Below, one piece after another: positions 33,943 through 42,753 of a stretch of DNA of 64,000 nucleotides (position 1 is the stretch's first letter; the number at the start of each line of letters is the position of its first letter). The notes beneath the pieces were generated by a model. It worked only from the letters and a program-made list of their open reading frames with translations. It had not been told where the DNA came from and did no database searches. The DNA lies in assembly GCF_000376105.1 (NCBI RefSeq), contig NZ_AQWM01000005.1, forward strand, positions 1-64,000, written 5' to 3'. Origin of the DNA: Asticcacaulis benevestitus DSM 16100 = ATCC BAA-896 (GTDB lineage Bacteria; Pseudomonadota; Alphaproteobacteria; Caulobacterales; Caulobacteraceae). The position numbers were made by a program, and so were the translations under genes.

Positions 33943-34536
33943 ATGACCAAGTTCGCCCTTAAATCCGTTTTCTCGGCTTCGGCTTTCGCCTTTGCCCTGC
34001 TGTCCGCCTCGGCACCAGCCTTCGCGGCCGACACCTACAAGCTCGACGACACCCACACCTCTGTCATCTTCCAGTGGACCCACTTCGGCTTCTCGCATCC
34101 GTCCGGCAAGTTCATGAATGCGGTCGGTTCGGTGACGCTTGACGAAGCGAACCCCGCCAAGAGCTCGGTCGAGGTCTCCTTCGCTATCGACGGCATCAAT
34201 ACGGGCGTCGCCAAGCTCGACGAACACCTGAAGGGCGAGCAGTTCTTCGACGCCGCCAAGTTCCCGACCGCCACGTTCAAGAGCACCAAGGTCGTCCCGA
34301 CCAGCGCCACAACGGCCGACGTGACCGGCGACCTGACCATCCACGGCGTCACCAAGCCGGTGACCCTGAAGGTCAAGCTCAACAAGAAGGACGTCCACCC
34401 GATGATGAAGAAGGTCGACGCCGGCTTCACCGCCACCGGCACGATCAACCGTTCGGATTTCGGCATCGGCGCCTACGTCCCGGCCGTCAGCGATCAGATC
34501 GATCTTTCCATCGAAGCTGAAGCCATCGCTCAGTAG
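33943..34536 (+). CDS. YceI-family periplasmic lipid-binding protein (copy 1)
   Basis: 197 aa with a signal peptide ending ASAPAFAA. The lipocalin-like YceI fold is shown by YKLDDTHTSVIFQWTHFGFSHPSGKF, FDAAKFPTATFKSTKV, and DLTITHGV-type repeats (TGDLTIHGVTKPVTLKV). YceI proteins bind isoprenoid lipids in the periplasm. The second copy follows after 32 bp; the two are tandem paralogues. Confidence 0.93.
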   Translation: MTKFALKSVFSASAFAFALLSASAPAFAADTYKLDDTHTSVIFQWTHFGFSHPSGKFMNAVGSVTLDEANPAKSSVEVSFAIDGINTGVAKLDEHLKGEQFFDAAKFPTATFKSTKVVPTSATTADVTGDLTIHGVTKPVTLKVKLNKKDVHPMMKKVDAGFTATGTINRSDFGIGAYVPAVSDQIDLSIEAEAIAQ

Positions 34537-34568
34537 TATTGACGCTCAGTAAGACTTAAGGGGTTCGA

Positions 34569-35129
34569 ATGTTCAGATTGGCCGCGTTGTGTATGGCGTT
34601 GGGTCTGGCGGCAACGCCAGCCCTGGCCGACAGCCTGACGTTCGAACCCACCCACACATCGGTCGTTTTTCAGTACGCGCATTTCGGCCTGTCGCATCCC
34701 TCTGGCAAGATTATGGGTGCGACAGGTACGTTGATCCTCGACGACAAGGATCTCAGCCGGTCCACGGTCGACATCACGCTCGACATGCGCACCCTGACAA
34801 CCGCCCTGCCAGATTTCGACGCCCTGCTGAAAGGTGACGACTATTTCGACATTGCCCGCTTCCCCACCGCGACCTTCAAAAGCACGAAGGTCGAATTAAC
34901 CGGTGAGACGACAGCCAATGTCACCGGCGACCTGACGATCCACGGCGTTACCCGCAGCGAAGTTCTGGCGGTCACCTTCAACAAGAAGGCCTTCAATCCG
35001 GCGCTGTTCAAGACGGGCTGTGGCTTTTCCGCCACCGCGCATCTCAGCCGCAAGGCCTTTGGCCTGGGCCATTTTGAGCCCATCGTCGGCGACGACATCG
35101 ATCTCATCATCGACGCCGAAGCTTATTAA
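34569..35129 (+). CDS. YceI-family periplasmic lipid-binding protein (copy 2)
   Basis: 186 aa, signal peptide ending TPALAD. Same block order as copy 1 (FEPTHTSVVFQYAHFGLSHPSGKI, YFDIARFPTATFKSTKV, TGDLTIHGVTRSEVLAV) but clearly diverged, so the duplication is old. A single Cys (KTGCGFSATAHL) sits in the C-terminal part. Likely co-transcribed with copy 1 and the following dioxygenase (10-bp gap). Confidence 0.93.
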   Translation: MFRLAALCMALGLAATPALADSLTFEPTHTSVVFQYAHFGLSHPSGKIMGATGTLILDDKDLSRSTVDITLDMRTLTTALPDFDALLKGDDYFDIARFPTATFKSTKVELTGETTANVTGDLTIHGVTRSEVLAVTFNKKAFNPALFKTGCGFSATAHLSRKAFGLGHFEPIVGDDIDLIIDAEAY

Positions 35130-35139
35130 GAGCATTATC

Positions 35140-35943
35140 ATGACCGCGACCAGAACGCCGACCGTCTATATACCTCATGGTGGCGGACCGTGCTTTTTCA
35201 TGGACTGGAACCCCGCCGACATGTGGGACAAGATGGGCGCCTATCTCAAGCGCCTGCCCTCCGATGTCGGCGAAAAACCCAAGGCGCTGCTGATCATTTC
35301 CGCCCACTGGGAAGAGGCCGATTTCACGGTCATGACCAAGCCGGCGCCCGGCATGTTGTTCGACTATTACGGCTTTCCGCAGCATACCTACGAACTGAGC
35401 TACCCGGCGCGCGGCTCCGAAGCCTTGGCGGCACGGGTGCAGGATCTGGCGGCGCAGGCCGACATCACGGTCGCGGCCGATGCCGCGCGCGACTTCGATC
35501 ATGGCGTCTTTATCCCCATGCTGATGGCCTGGCCCGACGCTGATATCCCGACGATCCAGCTTTCGCTGAAAGCCGGCCTGAACCCGCAAGAGCATATCGC
35601 GCTCGGTAAAGCACTGGCACCCCTGCGTGACGAAGGCGTGCTGATCATCGGCAGCGGCATGAGCTTCCATTCGATTCCGCGTTTGATGGGTCGCGGTTCC
35701 GGCAGCGGCCCGGCGTCCCACGCCTTCGATGACTGGCTGAGTGCGACCGTCAGCAGCGATATCAACGGCCTGAACAACTGGGCCAGCGCCCCGAGCGCAC
35801 ACGATTGCCACCCGCGCGAAGAACACCTGCTGCCGCTGATGGTGGTGGCCGGCGCCGGTGATGGCGATCCGTCGCGACGTACCTATCACGAGGACAGCCT
35901 GGGGCCTACGGGCATCGCCATCAGCGCATTTCAGTTCGGGTAA
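35140..35943 (+). CDS. Class III extradiol ring-cleavage dioxygenase, DODA/YgiD type
   Basis: 267 aa. Metal ligands are visible in VYIPHGGGPCFF (His), LLIISAHWEEADFTV (His), and FDHGVFIPM; catalytic His regions GSGMSFHSIPRL and HPREEHLLPLMV follow. These enzymes cleave catechols such as 4,5-DOPA. ATG at 35140; in-frame upstream codons lie inside the YceI gene in another frame and were rejected. Followed by palindromic repeat copy 3. Confidence 0.9.
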   Translation: MTATRTPTVYIPHGGGPCFFMDWNPADMWDKMGAYLKRLPSDVGEKPKALLIISAHWEEADFTVMTKPAPGMLFDYYGFPQHTYELSYPARGSEALAARVQDLAAQADITVAADAARDFDHGVFIPMLMAWPDADIPTIQLSLKAGLNPQEHIALGKALAPLRDEGVLIIGSGMSFHSIPRLMGRGSGSGPASHAFDDWLSATVSSDINGLNNWASAPSAHDCHPREEHLLPLMVVAGAGDGDPSRRTYHEDSLGPTGIAISAFQFG

Positions 35944-35950
35944 GTTTATA

Positions 35951-36116
35951 AGCAAGAAACCCCACCACCATATCGCTACGCTCATGGTCCCCCTCCCCGA
36001 ATTTGAAGGCACATTCAGGGAGGTATAAGAAGTGATTTATACCTCCCTGAAACGCGCTTGCGTTTTGGGGAGGGGGACCGCGCCATTCTTCATGGCGTGG
36101 TGGTGGGGTTTCTTAC
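35951..36116. repeat. GC-rich palindromic intergenic repeat, copy 3 (full unit)
   Basis: Large imperfect palindrome with the same block order as 10532-10671: AAGAAACCCCACCACC, ATGGTCCCCCTCCCC, CAGGGAGGTATAAG, then TATACCTCCCTG, GGGGAGGGGGACCGCGCC, and GGCGTGGTGGTGGGGTTTCTT. Outer arms of ~16 bp are almost perfectly complementary. Between the dioxygenase and GST genes; may also end transcription. Confidence 0.88.
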
Positions 36117-36212
36117 TTTGGCAGAAAATCAGTCACTGTTGGCGCTAATCCCTCTGGCCATTTTACCCATTCCGGCGCACGTTCCGCGCACCTCAAACGG
36201 AAAGGCCCACCC

Positions 36213-36899
36213 ATGTACGCGCTCCATATCGGTAACAAGAACTACTCCTCGTGGTCGCTGCGCCCGTGGGTGCTCCTGAAAGCCCTCGCTATCCCTTTCA
36301 CCGAGCACCAGCACTATTTTGCGCCCGATAACAGCGCCTTCAAAAGCTTCTCCCCTTCCGCCCTGGTGCCGGCTCTGGTCGACGGCCAGACCACGATCTG
36401 GGATTCTCTGGCGATCACCGAATATGTCGCCGAGGATCATCCGCAAGTCTGGCCGCAAACACGCGAAGCCCGCGCCTATGCCCGCTCGGCTGCCGCAGAG
36501 ATGCATTCCGGCTTCAGCACCCTGCGTAACCTGTGTTCTATGAGTATTGGCGTCCGCATCAAGCTGCACGACACCCCGCCAGCCCTGCTCCGTGACCTGG
36601 CCCGCATCGACGATATCTGGCGGCTGGGCCTCAGCCGTTTCGGCGGCCCCTTTCTCGCCGGTAGCGCCTTCACAGCCGTCGATGCCTTCTATTCCGCCGT
36701 GGTTTTTCGCATCCAGACATATGGTCTGGGCTTTGATCTGAGCCATGAGGCCCGCGCCTATGTCGATCCTATGCTGGCGCAACCCGCCATGCAGGCCTGG
36801 TATGAAGGCGGCCTCACCGAGACCCTCCGGGATGCGCCGCATGAGGTCGAGATCGCTCAATCGGGCGTGGTCATCACCGATTACCGCGCCACCGCTTAA
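36213..36899 (+). CDS. Glutathione S-transferase family protein
   Basis: 228 aa. N-terminal thioredoxin-like domain with LHIGNKNYSSWSLRPWVLLKAL (Ser active-site type), SPSALVPALVDGQT carrying the cis-Pro, and IWDSLAITEYVAEDHP; helical C-terminal domain from ~residue 85. Substrate unknown. ATG has GGAAAGG upstream. Unlike the GST at 29727 this lacks the Nu-class TPNG motif. Confidence 0.9.
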   Translation: MYALHIGNKNYSSWSLRPWVLLKALAIPFTEHQHYFAPDNSAFKSFSPSALVPALVDGQTTIWDSLAITEYVAEDHPQVWPQTREARAYARSAAAEMHSGFSTLRNLCSMSIGVRIKLHDTPPALLRDLARIDDIWRLGLSRFGGPFLAGSAFTAVDAFYSAVVFRIQTYGLGFDLSHEARAYVDPMLAQPAMQAWYEGGLTETLRDAPHEVEIAQSGVVITDYRATA

Positions 36900-37036
36900 G
36901 CGCACCTCATCTCCGGCGCGAGGGGGCGCGTGTTACCACAAGGACAGCCATCGGCACTTAAAGAGGCTTAGAAGGCAAACTTTTGGAGCTACACTTTCCC
37001 CTCGCGCTTGCGAAGCAATCGGCCTATATCCGCCGC

Positions 37037-38263
37037 ATGTCCGCCCCCCCAGAAACGTCCGCCGCGCCCGGAAAGCCGCACTTCGCCGAATTCGTCACCC
37101 TGATCGCCTCCCTGATGGCGCTGGGCGCGCTGGGTATCGACTCCATGCTGCCGGCCTTGCCGATCATCGGTGCCGATCTCCACGTTCAGGTCGAGAACCA
37201 CCTGCAATGGATCGTCTCGATCTATTTCCTCGGCATGGGTATCGGCCAGCTCTTCTTCGGCGTGATGTCCGACTGGCTCGGTCGCAAACGCGTGCTGATC
37301 GGCGGCGTGCTGTTGTTCGTCGTCTTCGGCCTGATCGCCGCGGCGACGCAGAACTTCGCCTTCCTGCTGGTCATACGCCTGCTGCAAGGCTTAGCTGTCG
37401 CCACCACCGGTGTGGTGACGCGCTCGCTGATCCGCGATCTCTACAGCGGCCCGCAGATGGCCAAGGTCATGTCGATCAGCTTCGTTGTCTTCCTGCTGGT
37501 GCCGATCCTGGCGCCGAGCCTCGGCCAGTTGGTGCTGACCTTCCTGCCGTGGCGCGCCATCTTCCTGATCATGGCCGGCCTCGGGCTCGCCACCGCCATC
37601 TGGGCCTGGCTGCGCCTGCCGGAAACCCTGCAACCGGCCGATCGCCGCCGCCCCGATCTGGCGCACCTCAAGCGTGTCGCCTATTTCGTCGTCACCGAAC
37701 CGGGCTCGATCTTCTATGCCTTCGCCATCACCTTCCTAATCGGATCGCTGCTGGCCTACGTGGCGCTGATGCCGCAGATTTTTAAAGATGTCTTCCACAA
37801 GCCGCACCTGATGGCCGGCGTGTTCGCCGCCTGTGCTGCTTCCATGGGCGTCGCCTCGGCGCTCAATGCCTTTCTGGTCGAGCGCCTCGGCGTCAAGCGC
37901 ATTTCGCACACCGCCCTCACCGCCTTTATTGTGGTAACCGCCATCCATCTGGCCTGGGCCCTGGCCGGGCTTGAGACCATTGTGAGCTTCCTGATCCTGC
38001 AATCCCTGACCATGGGCTTGATGTCGCTCTCGACCTCCAACTTCTCAGCCGTGGCCATGGAGAAGGTCGGGCATGTGGCCGGCACTGCCGCCTCGCTGCA
38101 AGGCGTGATCACCACGGTCGGGGCCGCTATTGTTTCCGGCCTGATCGGTAACGGCTGGACAGGCCACATCTACTGGCTGCCGCTGGCCGCGCTTGGCTGC
38201 GGCATCATCGCGCTCAGCCTGGTGGCCATCAGTGAAAAAGGCAAACTCTACCGCAACACCTGA
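37037..38263 (+). CDS. Bcr/CflA-type multidrug MFS transporter
   Basis: 408 aa, twelve predicted transmembrane helices. DSMLPALPIIGADLHV in TM1 is the DHA1/Bcr-CflA signature; the loop 2-3 motif is GVMSDWLGRKRVLIGG; RLLQGLAVATTGVVTRSLIRD is the motif-B region in TM4. Inner-membrane proton-coupled efflux pump. ATG at 37037 is preferred to an upstream TTG that would add a non-membrane extension. No regulator adjacent except the PadR gene downstream. Confidence 0.9.
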   Translation: MSAPPETSAAPGKPHFAEFVTLIASLMALGALGIDSMLPALPIIGADLHVQVENHLQWIVSIYFLGMGIGQLFFGVMSDWLGRKRVLIGGVLLFVVFGLIAAATQNFAFLLVIRLLQGLAVATTGVVTRSLIRDLYSGPQMAKVMSISFVVFLLVPILAPSLGQLVLTFLPWRAIFLIMAGLGLATAIWAWLRLPETLQPADRRRPDLAHLKRVAYFVVTEPGSIFYAFAITFLIGSLLAYVALMPQIFKDVFHKPHLMAGVFAACAASMGVASALNAFLVERLGVKRISHTALTAFIVVTAIHLAWALAGLETIVSFLILQSLTMGLMSLSTSNFSAVAMEKVGHVAGTAASLQGVITTVGAAIVSGLIGNGWTGHIYWLPLAALGCGIIALSLVAISEKGKLYRNT

Positions 38264-38346
38264 CAAGGGCGCAAAATGGCCTTGCCAGAACCAAGCTTTG
38301 CGCATATACCTTGCATAACAAAGTAGTTGGCAATGAAAGGCCCGCC

Positions 38347-38703
38347 TTGGCCCCTTCCACGGAAAAGACACCCGAAAGCCGCCGCACCCAGATGTACAAG
38401 GGCGTGCTGGAACTGGCGCTGATGAGCCTGCTTCAGGATGGCGCGCAATACGGCCTGAAGATCCTCGACGTGCTGCACGAAGAGGCCGGGCTCGATCTGT
38501 CCGAAGGCACGCTCTACCCGCTGCTGCACCGCCTGGAAAAGGCCGGGATGATCAAGGCCGACTGGCGCCACGAAGAAGGCGCCAGCCATCCGCGCAAATA
38601 TTATGCCCTGACCGCCGCAGGCGCCACCGAACTGAAAGCGCAGGGCGATATCTGGCTCGACATGACCGACAGGCTGAACGCTTTTCTGAAAAGGGGGAAA
38701 TGA
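38347..38703 (+). CDS. PadR-family transcriptional regulator
   Basis: 118 aa from a TTG at 38347 with AAAGG at a good distance; an upstream TTG (38311) is less likely. Winged-helix DNA-binding body: YKGVLELALMSLLQDGAQYGLKIL, LDLSEGTLYPLLHRLEKAGMI, and HPRKYYALTAAGATEL. One base after its stop comes the HAAS-domain membrane protein; PadR/HAAS pairs are a recurring regulatory module in which the membrane protein is thought to act with PadR. Confidence 0.9.
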   Translation: MAPSTEKTPESRRTQMYKGVLELALMSLLQDGAQYGLKILDVLHEEAGLDLSEGTLYPLLHRLEKAGMIKADWRHEEGASHPRKYYALTAAGATELKAQGDIWLDMTDRLNAFLKRGK

Positions 38704-38704
38704 T

Positions 38705-39277
38705 ATGGGCGCACAAGATAAAAGCGATATCGAAACCTGGCTGGGCTATCTCGAAGATGTGCTCACGCCCCTGCCCGCCAGTGAGCGCGAGGACATTGTG
38801 GTCGAGGCCCGCGCCCATCTGGAGGAACGCATCGAGGCCGGTTTGAGCGCCAGTTCGGCTCTGGCCGGTTTCGGCAAGGCCGAGCACTACGCCCGCGCCT
38901 TTCTGGATGATCACAAGCTGAATACCGCGCTCGACAGCAAGCGTAGCATGACCATGCTCAAGACCCTGATTTCGGTCGCCGGTCAAAGTCTGATCGCCAC
39001 GGTGGGCCTGATCGGCTTTCTCGTCTTTGGCGTCACCACCCTGGCCGCTATCGCCTGCATCTTGCTCAAGATCGCCCGGCCGGAGATGGTAGGCTTGTGG
39101 ATCGCCCCCGACGTTTTCGTACTGGGTGCCGCGACCACACGACCAGCCGCGCCAGAAATGCTGGGTAACTGGGTCTATGTGGTGCTGGCAGGATTGGTCT
39201 TTTTCGACGCCCTGCTGGCGCGTTTCAGCCTGGTGCTGGCCCTCAAGGGCCTGAAAGGCCAAGCCGACCGGGAATAA
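38705..39277 (+). CDS. HAAS (DUF1700-like) membrane protein
   Basis: 190 aa. N-terminal helical HAAS region: WLGYLEDVLTPLPASEREDIV, RAHLEERIEAG, and FGKAEHYARAFLDDH. Three hydrophobic segments follow (~93-115, ~125-140, ~155-175). Partner of the PadR regulator immediately upstream; function as a membrane-bound sensor/anti-regulator is inference. The secreted hydrolase gene begins 24 bp later and may belong to the same transcript. Confidence 0.8.
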   Translation: MGAQDKSDIETWLGYLEDVLTPLPASEREDIVVEARAHLEERIEAGLSASSALAGFGKAEHYARAFLDDHKLNTALDSKRSMTMLKTLISVAGQSLIATVGLIGFLVFGVTTLAAIACILLKIARPEMVGLWIAPDVFVLGAATTRPAAPEMLGNWVYVVLAGLVFFDALLARFSLVLALKGLKGQADRE

Positions 39278-39301
39278 TTTATTCAACAGAGGGAGGGGTA
39301 T

Positions 39302-40693
39302 ATGCGTAAATTTTTTCTGATGTTAACCGCCTTGATGGGGTTGGCCGCACCTGTTTGCGCCGAGGAAGCTGCAGGCGACTGGTCCGGGATGCTCGTCAAT
39401 CTCCGCGTCGGGCTTCATCTTACCAAAGACTCCGATGGTCACTACGCCGGCTTCATGCAGAGCCTGGATCAGGGCGGCGTCAAAATCCCGCTTGATTCCA
39501 TCGCCGCCACACCGGATACGCTCGCCTATCATGGCGTTAATGCCAAGCTCGGGGTGGATGGCCGCTACGAAGGACACTGGGACGATGCCCAAAAGGCCTG
39601 GGTCGGCAATTGGCGGCAAGGCGGTCTTGTTCCCCTCACCTTCAAGCGCACCGCGACCGCCGACATGCCCTTTGCCAGGCGTCCGCAGGAAGAAGCGATT
39701 GCGACGAACCCGCATCCCTTTCCCTCAGAAGACGTCGGGTTCGACAATGCGAGCGCCGGCGTGCATCTGGCGGGCACCTTCAGCAAGCCGGTCGGTGCCG
39801 GTCCCCTTCCCGCCGTCGTTCTGATCAGCGGTTCAGGACGAAACACGCGCGATGAAGAGGGTTACGGACATAAGGCATTTGTCGTGCTGGCCGATGCGCT
39901 CAATCGCGCCGGCATCGCTGTCCTGCGCTATGATAAGCGCGGCGCCGGCCAATCAACCGGCGACTATGACGCGGCCACCACGGCTGATTTCGCGGCAGAT
40001 GCCGAAGCCGCCGTTACCTATCTCGCCAGCCGTAGCGATGTCGATCCGAAACACGTCGGCCTTGTCGGCCATAGCGAAGGTGGCATTATCGCCCCGATCG
40101 TGGCGGGTCATCTGCCTTCCGTGTCCTTCGCTGTGCTGATCGCCGGCGTTACAGTGCCGGGAGATCAGGCGGCTCTTCTCCAGCTTGAAGCGCTTGATCG
40201 CGCCAATGGTAAAAGCGAGACCGAAATCCGGAAACAACTAGCGCTACTCCAGCAGGCTTATGCCGTAATTCGTGCTTCAAAAAATCCGGAAGACGCCCGG
40301 ACACAACTGACAACCGCCGCTCGCCCCCTTATCGAAAGCGGCGCCTACAGCCAGTCGCAGGCGGACGACACCATTGCTCTGTTCACCAGCCCGTCGCGGT
40401 ACTGGTTGCTGCGCTACGATCCTGCGGTAGACCTGCAAAATGTCCACATCCCTGTTCTGGCCATTTATGGCACGCTCGATCTTCAGGTGCCGCCTGCCGG
40501 CCACGTACCCGCCCTGCGTGCGGGCCTGAAAGACAATCCCGACGTCACCATCGTCGAACTGCCAGGCCTCAACCACCTGCTCCAGCACGCGACGACCGGC
40601 GCACCTGCCGAATATGCCCGGATCGAGGAAACGATTGCGCCGGAGGCCCTCAAGGTCATCACGGAATGGGTGACGCGGCATACGAACCCCTAA
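39302..40693 (+). CDS. Exported alpha/beta-hydrolase with N-terminal paralogous domain (unit 1)
   Basis: 463 aa. Signal peptide (MRKFFLMLTALMGLAAPVCA), then a ~110-aa beta-rich N-domain starting EEAAGDWSGMLV and closing AWVGNWRQGGLVPLTFKR, then an alpha/beta-hydrolase (COG1073-like): oxyanion block VVLISGSGRNTRDEE, nucleophile elbow VGHSEGGIIA, Asp in IYGTLDLQVPPA and His in LPGLNHLLQH. Strong binding site (GAGGGAGGGG). Shares architecture with unit 3 and the N-domain with unit 2. Likely a periplasmic peptidase/esterase; substrate unknown. Confidence 0.88.
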   Translation: MRKFFLMLTALMGLAAPVCAEEAAGDWSGMLVNLRVGLHLTKDSDGHYAGFMQSLDQGGVKIPLDSIAATPDTLAYHGVNAKLGVDGRYEGHWDDAQKAWVGNWRQGGLVPLTFKRTATADMPFARRPQEEAIATNPHPFPSEDVGFDNASAGVHLAGTFSKPVGAGPLPAVVLISGSGRNTRDEEGYGHKAFVVLADALNRAGIAVLRYDKRGAGQSTGDYDAATTADFAADAEAAVTYLASRSDVDPKHVGLVGHSEGGIIAPIVAGHLPSVSFAVLIAGVTVPGDQAALLQLEALDRANGKSETEIRKQLALLQQAYAVIRASKNPEDARTQLTTAARPLIESGAYSQSQADDTIALFTSPSRYWLLRYDPAVDLQNVHIPVLAIYGTLDLQVPPAGHVPALRAGLKDNPDVTIVELPGLNHLLQHATTGAPAEYARIEETIAPEALKVITEWVTRHTNP

Positions 40694-40703
40694 GCGACCC
40701 GTG

Positions 40704-40731
40704 GACTCCCGCCGAAGCGTTGGCGGGAGTC
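40704..40731. repeat. Hairpin upstream of terminator after unit 1
   Basis: GACTCCCGCC (40704-40713) and GGCGGGAGTC (40722-40731) make a perfect 10-bp stem between the unit-1 stop codon and the terminator at 40740. The corresponding place after unit 2 has only a decayed version. Confidence 0.7.
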
Positions 40732-40732
40732 G

Positions 40733-40924
40733 CTAAACTGACCGCCTGACCAGGCATATAGGTCAGGCGGTCTTTTTCCATTTGGCAATGGACAACCCAG
40801 ATGGGTCTACCACATAATAAACTATCGCTATGGGGGAAAGCCACATGAAGACGTTATGGGTTCTGCTGGGGGTCGCCGCGCCCCTTCTGATGTCCACGCC
40901 GACATTTGCCGAAGAGGCTGCCGG
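40733..40924 (+). repeat. Duplicated leader/signal-peptide module, copy A
   Basis: About 190 bp, almost identical to 42563-42753: a terminator, a TTTTTCCATTTGG-containing leader, and the first 27 codons including the whole signal peptide (MKTLWVLLGVAAPLLMSTPT plus FAEEAAG). Identity is nearly complete over the signal-peptide codons and drops sharply after EEAAG. Confidence 0.9.
40740..40777 (+). terminator. Intrinsic terminator after hydrolase unit 1
   Basis: GACCGCCTGACC, AGGCATATA-type loop, GGTCAGGCGGTC (12-bp perfect stem) then T5. The same terminator recurs at 42570-42607. Confidence 0.93.
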
Positions 40925-42527
40925 CGCCTGGAGCGGCGCCATTGATAATCATCTGCTGGCGCTTATCAGGATAGATAAGGCGGCCGACGGCAGCTACAGC
41001 GGCACCTTCACGGATCATGAACAGCCTCTCGCAAAACCGGACGACCATGCGGTCACCAATGTCCCCATCGCCCATGTCGTAGCAACGACAGACCGACTTA
41101 GCTTCGAAGCGCCTGCGATAGGCGACGCCATTTTTGACGGCCGTTGGGATAAAGCGGCGCAGCAATGGGTTGGTACCTTCCAGTGGGGCAAGGACGGCTA
41201 CAGATCGCAACTCAGACTAACACGCACCAACGCGACAAATCTGGCGGACAGCGTGAAGCCACGTGTTTACACAAGTGCAGCGGAAGAGCGCGACGTAATG
41301 GAAGCGCTTATTGAGGGTTATGTACAGGATAAGCGCTTTATGGGCGCGATATTCGTAAGCCAGGGCGATCATGTGCTGATTGATAATGGCTACGGATTTG
41401 CCAACCTGTCTGCTGGCACACCGAACACATCAGATACACGCTACCACATCGCCTCGATCACCAAGTCCTTCACAGCCACCGCCATACTAATGCTGCAGGA
41501 TCGCGGCAAGCTTAGCCTCGATGATCCGCTCAGCAAGTACATTACCGATGCGCCTGCGGCATGGGACGGCATCACCTTGCGCCATCTTCTGGCTCACACC
41601 TCAGGCCTGGGTGACCACAATCCTCTGCTGGCAGGACATTTTGGCGAAGCTTTTTCTCCCGCCCAACTTTGGAAGATTATCCGTACCTTGCCGCTCGATT
41701 CCAGGCCTGGCGAAACATACCAGTACAGCAATGCCGGTTTTTCGATACTGGGCCTGGTTATCGAGAAGGTCAGCGGCCAGCCTTACGGCGATTTCCTGCA
41801 TGACAACATCTTCATGCCACTGCACATGGACAGCACGGGATATAATCCATCCGCAGGTGCGAAGGATGCCATTGGTTATGAAATGGGCGATGACGCGCCT
41901 GTTGCCGCGGCATACCGGGATCTGAGCAATAGCTTCTCCGCAGGCGGACTGGTTTCGACCACGCACGACCTGCGGAAATGGCAGACCGCGCTTTTTGGCG
42001 AAAAGTTGATCTCGAAGACCGCGCTCACAGAAATGCAAACCCAAGGACTCGGCCTCGCACGCAATGCCTTGGACGGACACATGACTTACAGTCATAGCGG
42101 CCATCTGCCAGGCTATGTCAGCGATGCGGCATACCAACCAGAGAATGACCTTTCGGTCATCGTGCTCGGCAATCTCGATAACAGTTCTGCCGTCTGGATA
42201 TCCAGAAGCCTCTTCACTCTCGCTCACGGCTTTCCAACAGAGGTTGTGCCCCTGCCCAAAGCTATCGAAGTGGCGCCGGACATCCTGAAGCAATATGTCG
42301 GCACCTATGTGCTGGCGGCAGGCTTCAGTCTCGCCGTCACGGTGGAGGGCGGGCATCTGGTGGTGCAGGCCGCAGGTCAGGACAAGGTCAGAGCCTACCC
42401 GGAATCGGAGACTATCTTCTTCGCTAGAACCGTCGCGGCCAAGCTGGAATTCACCCGCGACAAGGACGGGAGGAGAGGCTGCATCCTGCATCAAGGCGGC
42501 CGTGACATGCCGGGCGTCAGACAGTAG
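40845..42527 (+). CDS. Exported class-C beta-lactamase-like serine hydrolase (unit 2)
   Basis: 560 aa. Signal peptide identical to unit 3 (MKTLWVLLGVAAPLLMSTPT...), the shared N-domain (~27-130: AGAWSGAIDNHLLALIRI to QWVGTFQWGKDGY), then a serine beta-lactamase/DD-peptidase-like domain: SxxK in HIASITKSFTATA, YxN in YQYSNAGFSILG, and HxG (KTG-equivalent) in SHSGHLPGYVS. A C-terminal lipocalin-like ~90-aa extension (YVGTYVLAAGFSLAV) closes the protein. The ATG at 40845 follows GGGGGAAAG. Likely a periplasmic peptidase/esterase rather than a drug-resistance lactamase. Confidence 0.88.
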   Translation: MKTLWVLLGVAAPLLMSTPTFAEEAAGAWSGAIDNHLLALIRIDKAADGSYSGTFTDHEQPLAKPDDHAVTNVPIAHVVATTDRLSFEAPAIGDAIFDGRWDKAAQQWVGTFQWGKDGYRSQLRLTRTNATNLADSVKPRVYTSAAEERDVMEALIEGYVQDKRFMGAIFVSQGDHVLIDNGYGFANLSAGTPNTSDTRYHIASITKSFTATAILMLQDRGKLSLDDPLSKYITDAPAAWDGITLRHLLAHTSGLGDHNPLLAGHFGEAFSPAQLWKIIRTLPLDSRPGETYQYSNAGFSILGLVIEKVSGQPYGDFLHDNIFMPLHMDSTGYNPSAGAKDAIGYEMGDDAPVAAAYRDLSNSFSAGGLVSTTHDLRKWQTALFGEKLISKTALTEMQTQGLGLARNALDGHMTYSHSGHLPGYVSDAAYQPENDLSVIVLGNLDNSSAVWISRSLFTLAHGFPTEVVPLPKAIEVAPDILKQYVGTYVLAAGFSLAVTVEGGHLVVQAAGQDKVRAYPESETIFFARTVAAKLEFTRDKDGRRGCILHQGGRDMPGVRQ

Positions 42528-42562
42528 GCCTAAGCCTCCTACCGAGGCGTTGGCGAATGTTG

Positions 42563-42753
42563 CGAAACTGACCGCCTGACCAGGCTTGTAGGTCAGGCGG
42601 TCTTTTTCCATTTGGAAAATGGACAGACCAGATTAGTTTGCCATATAACAAATTACCGCTAGGGGAAAATCACATGAAGACGTTATGGGTTCTGCTGGGG
42701 GTCGCCGCGCCCCTCCTGATGTCCACGCCGACATTTGCCGAAGAGGCTGCCGG
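42563..42753 (+). repeat. Duplicated leader/signal-peptide module, copy B
   Basis: Second copy of the module at 40733-40924, offset about 1.83 kb. The few differences are concentrated in the non-coding leader; the signal-peptide codons are almost unchanged, indicating recent duplication or gene conversion. Confidence 0.9.
42570..42607 (+). terminator. Intrinsic terminator after hydrolase unit 2
   Basis: Same 12-bp stem (GACCGCCTGACC / GGTCAGGCGGTC) and T5 as at 40740-40777; only the loop differs (AGGCTTGTA). Confidence 0.93.

Noticed and set aside
40845-42527. Antibiotic-resistance class C beta-lactamase
   Set aside because: Has the SxxK/YxN/HxG triad but with an extra N-domain and C-terminal extension; fits the broad serine-hydrolase group better than AmpC enzymes.
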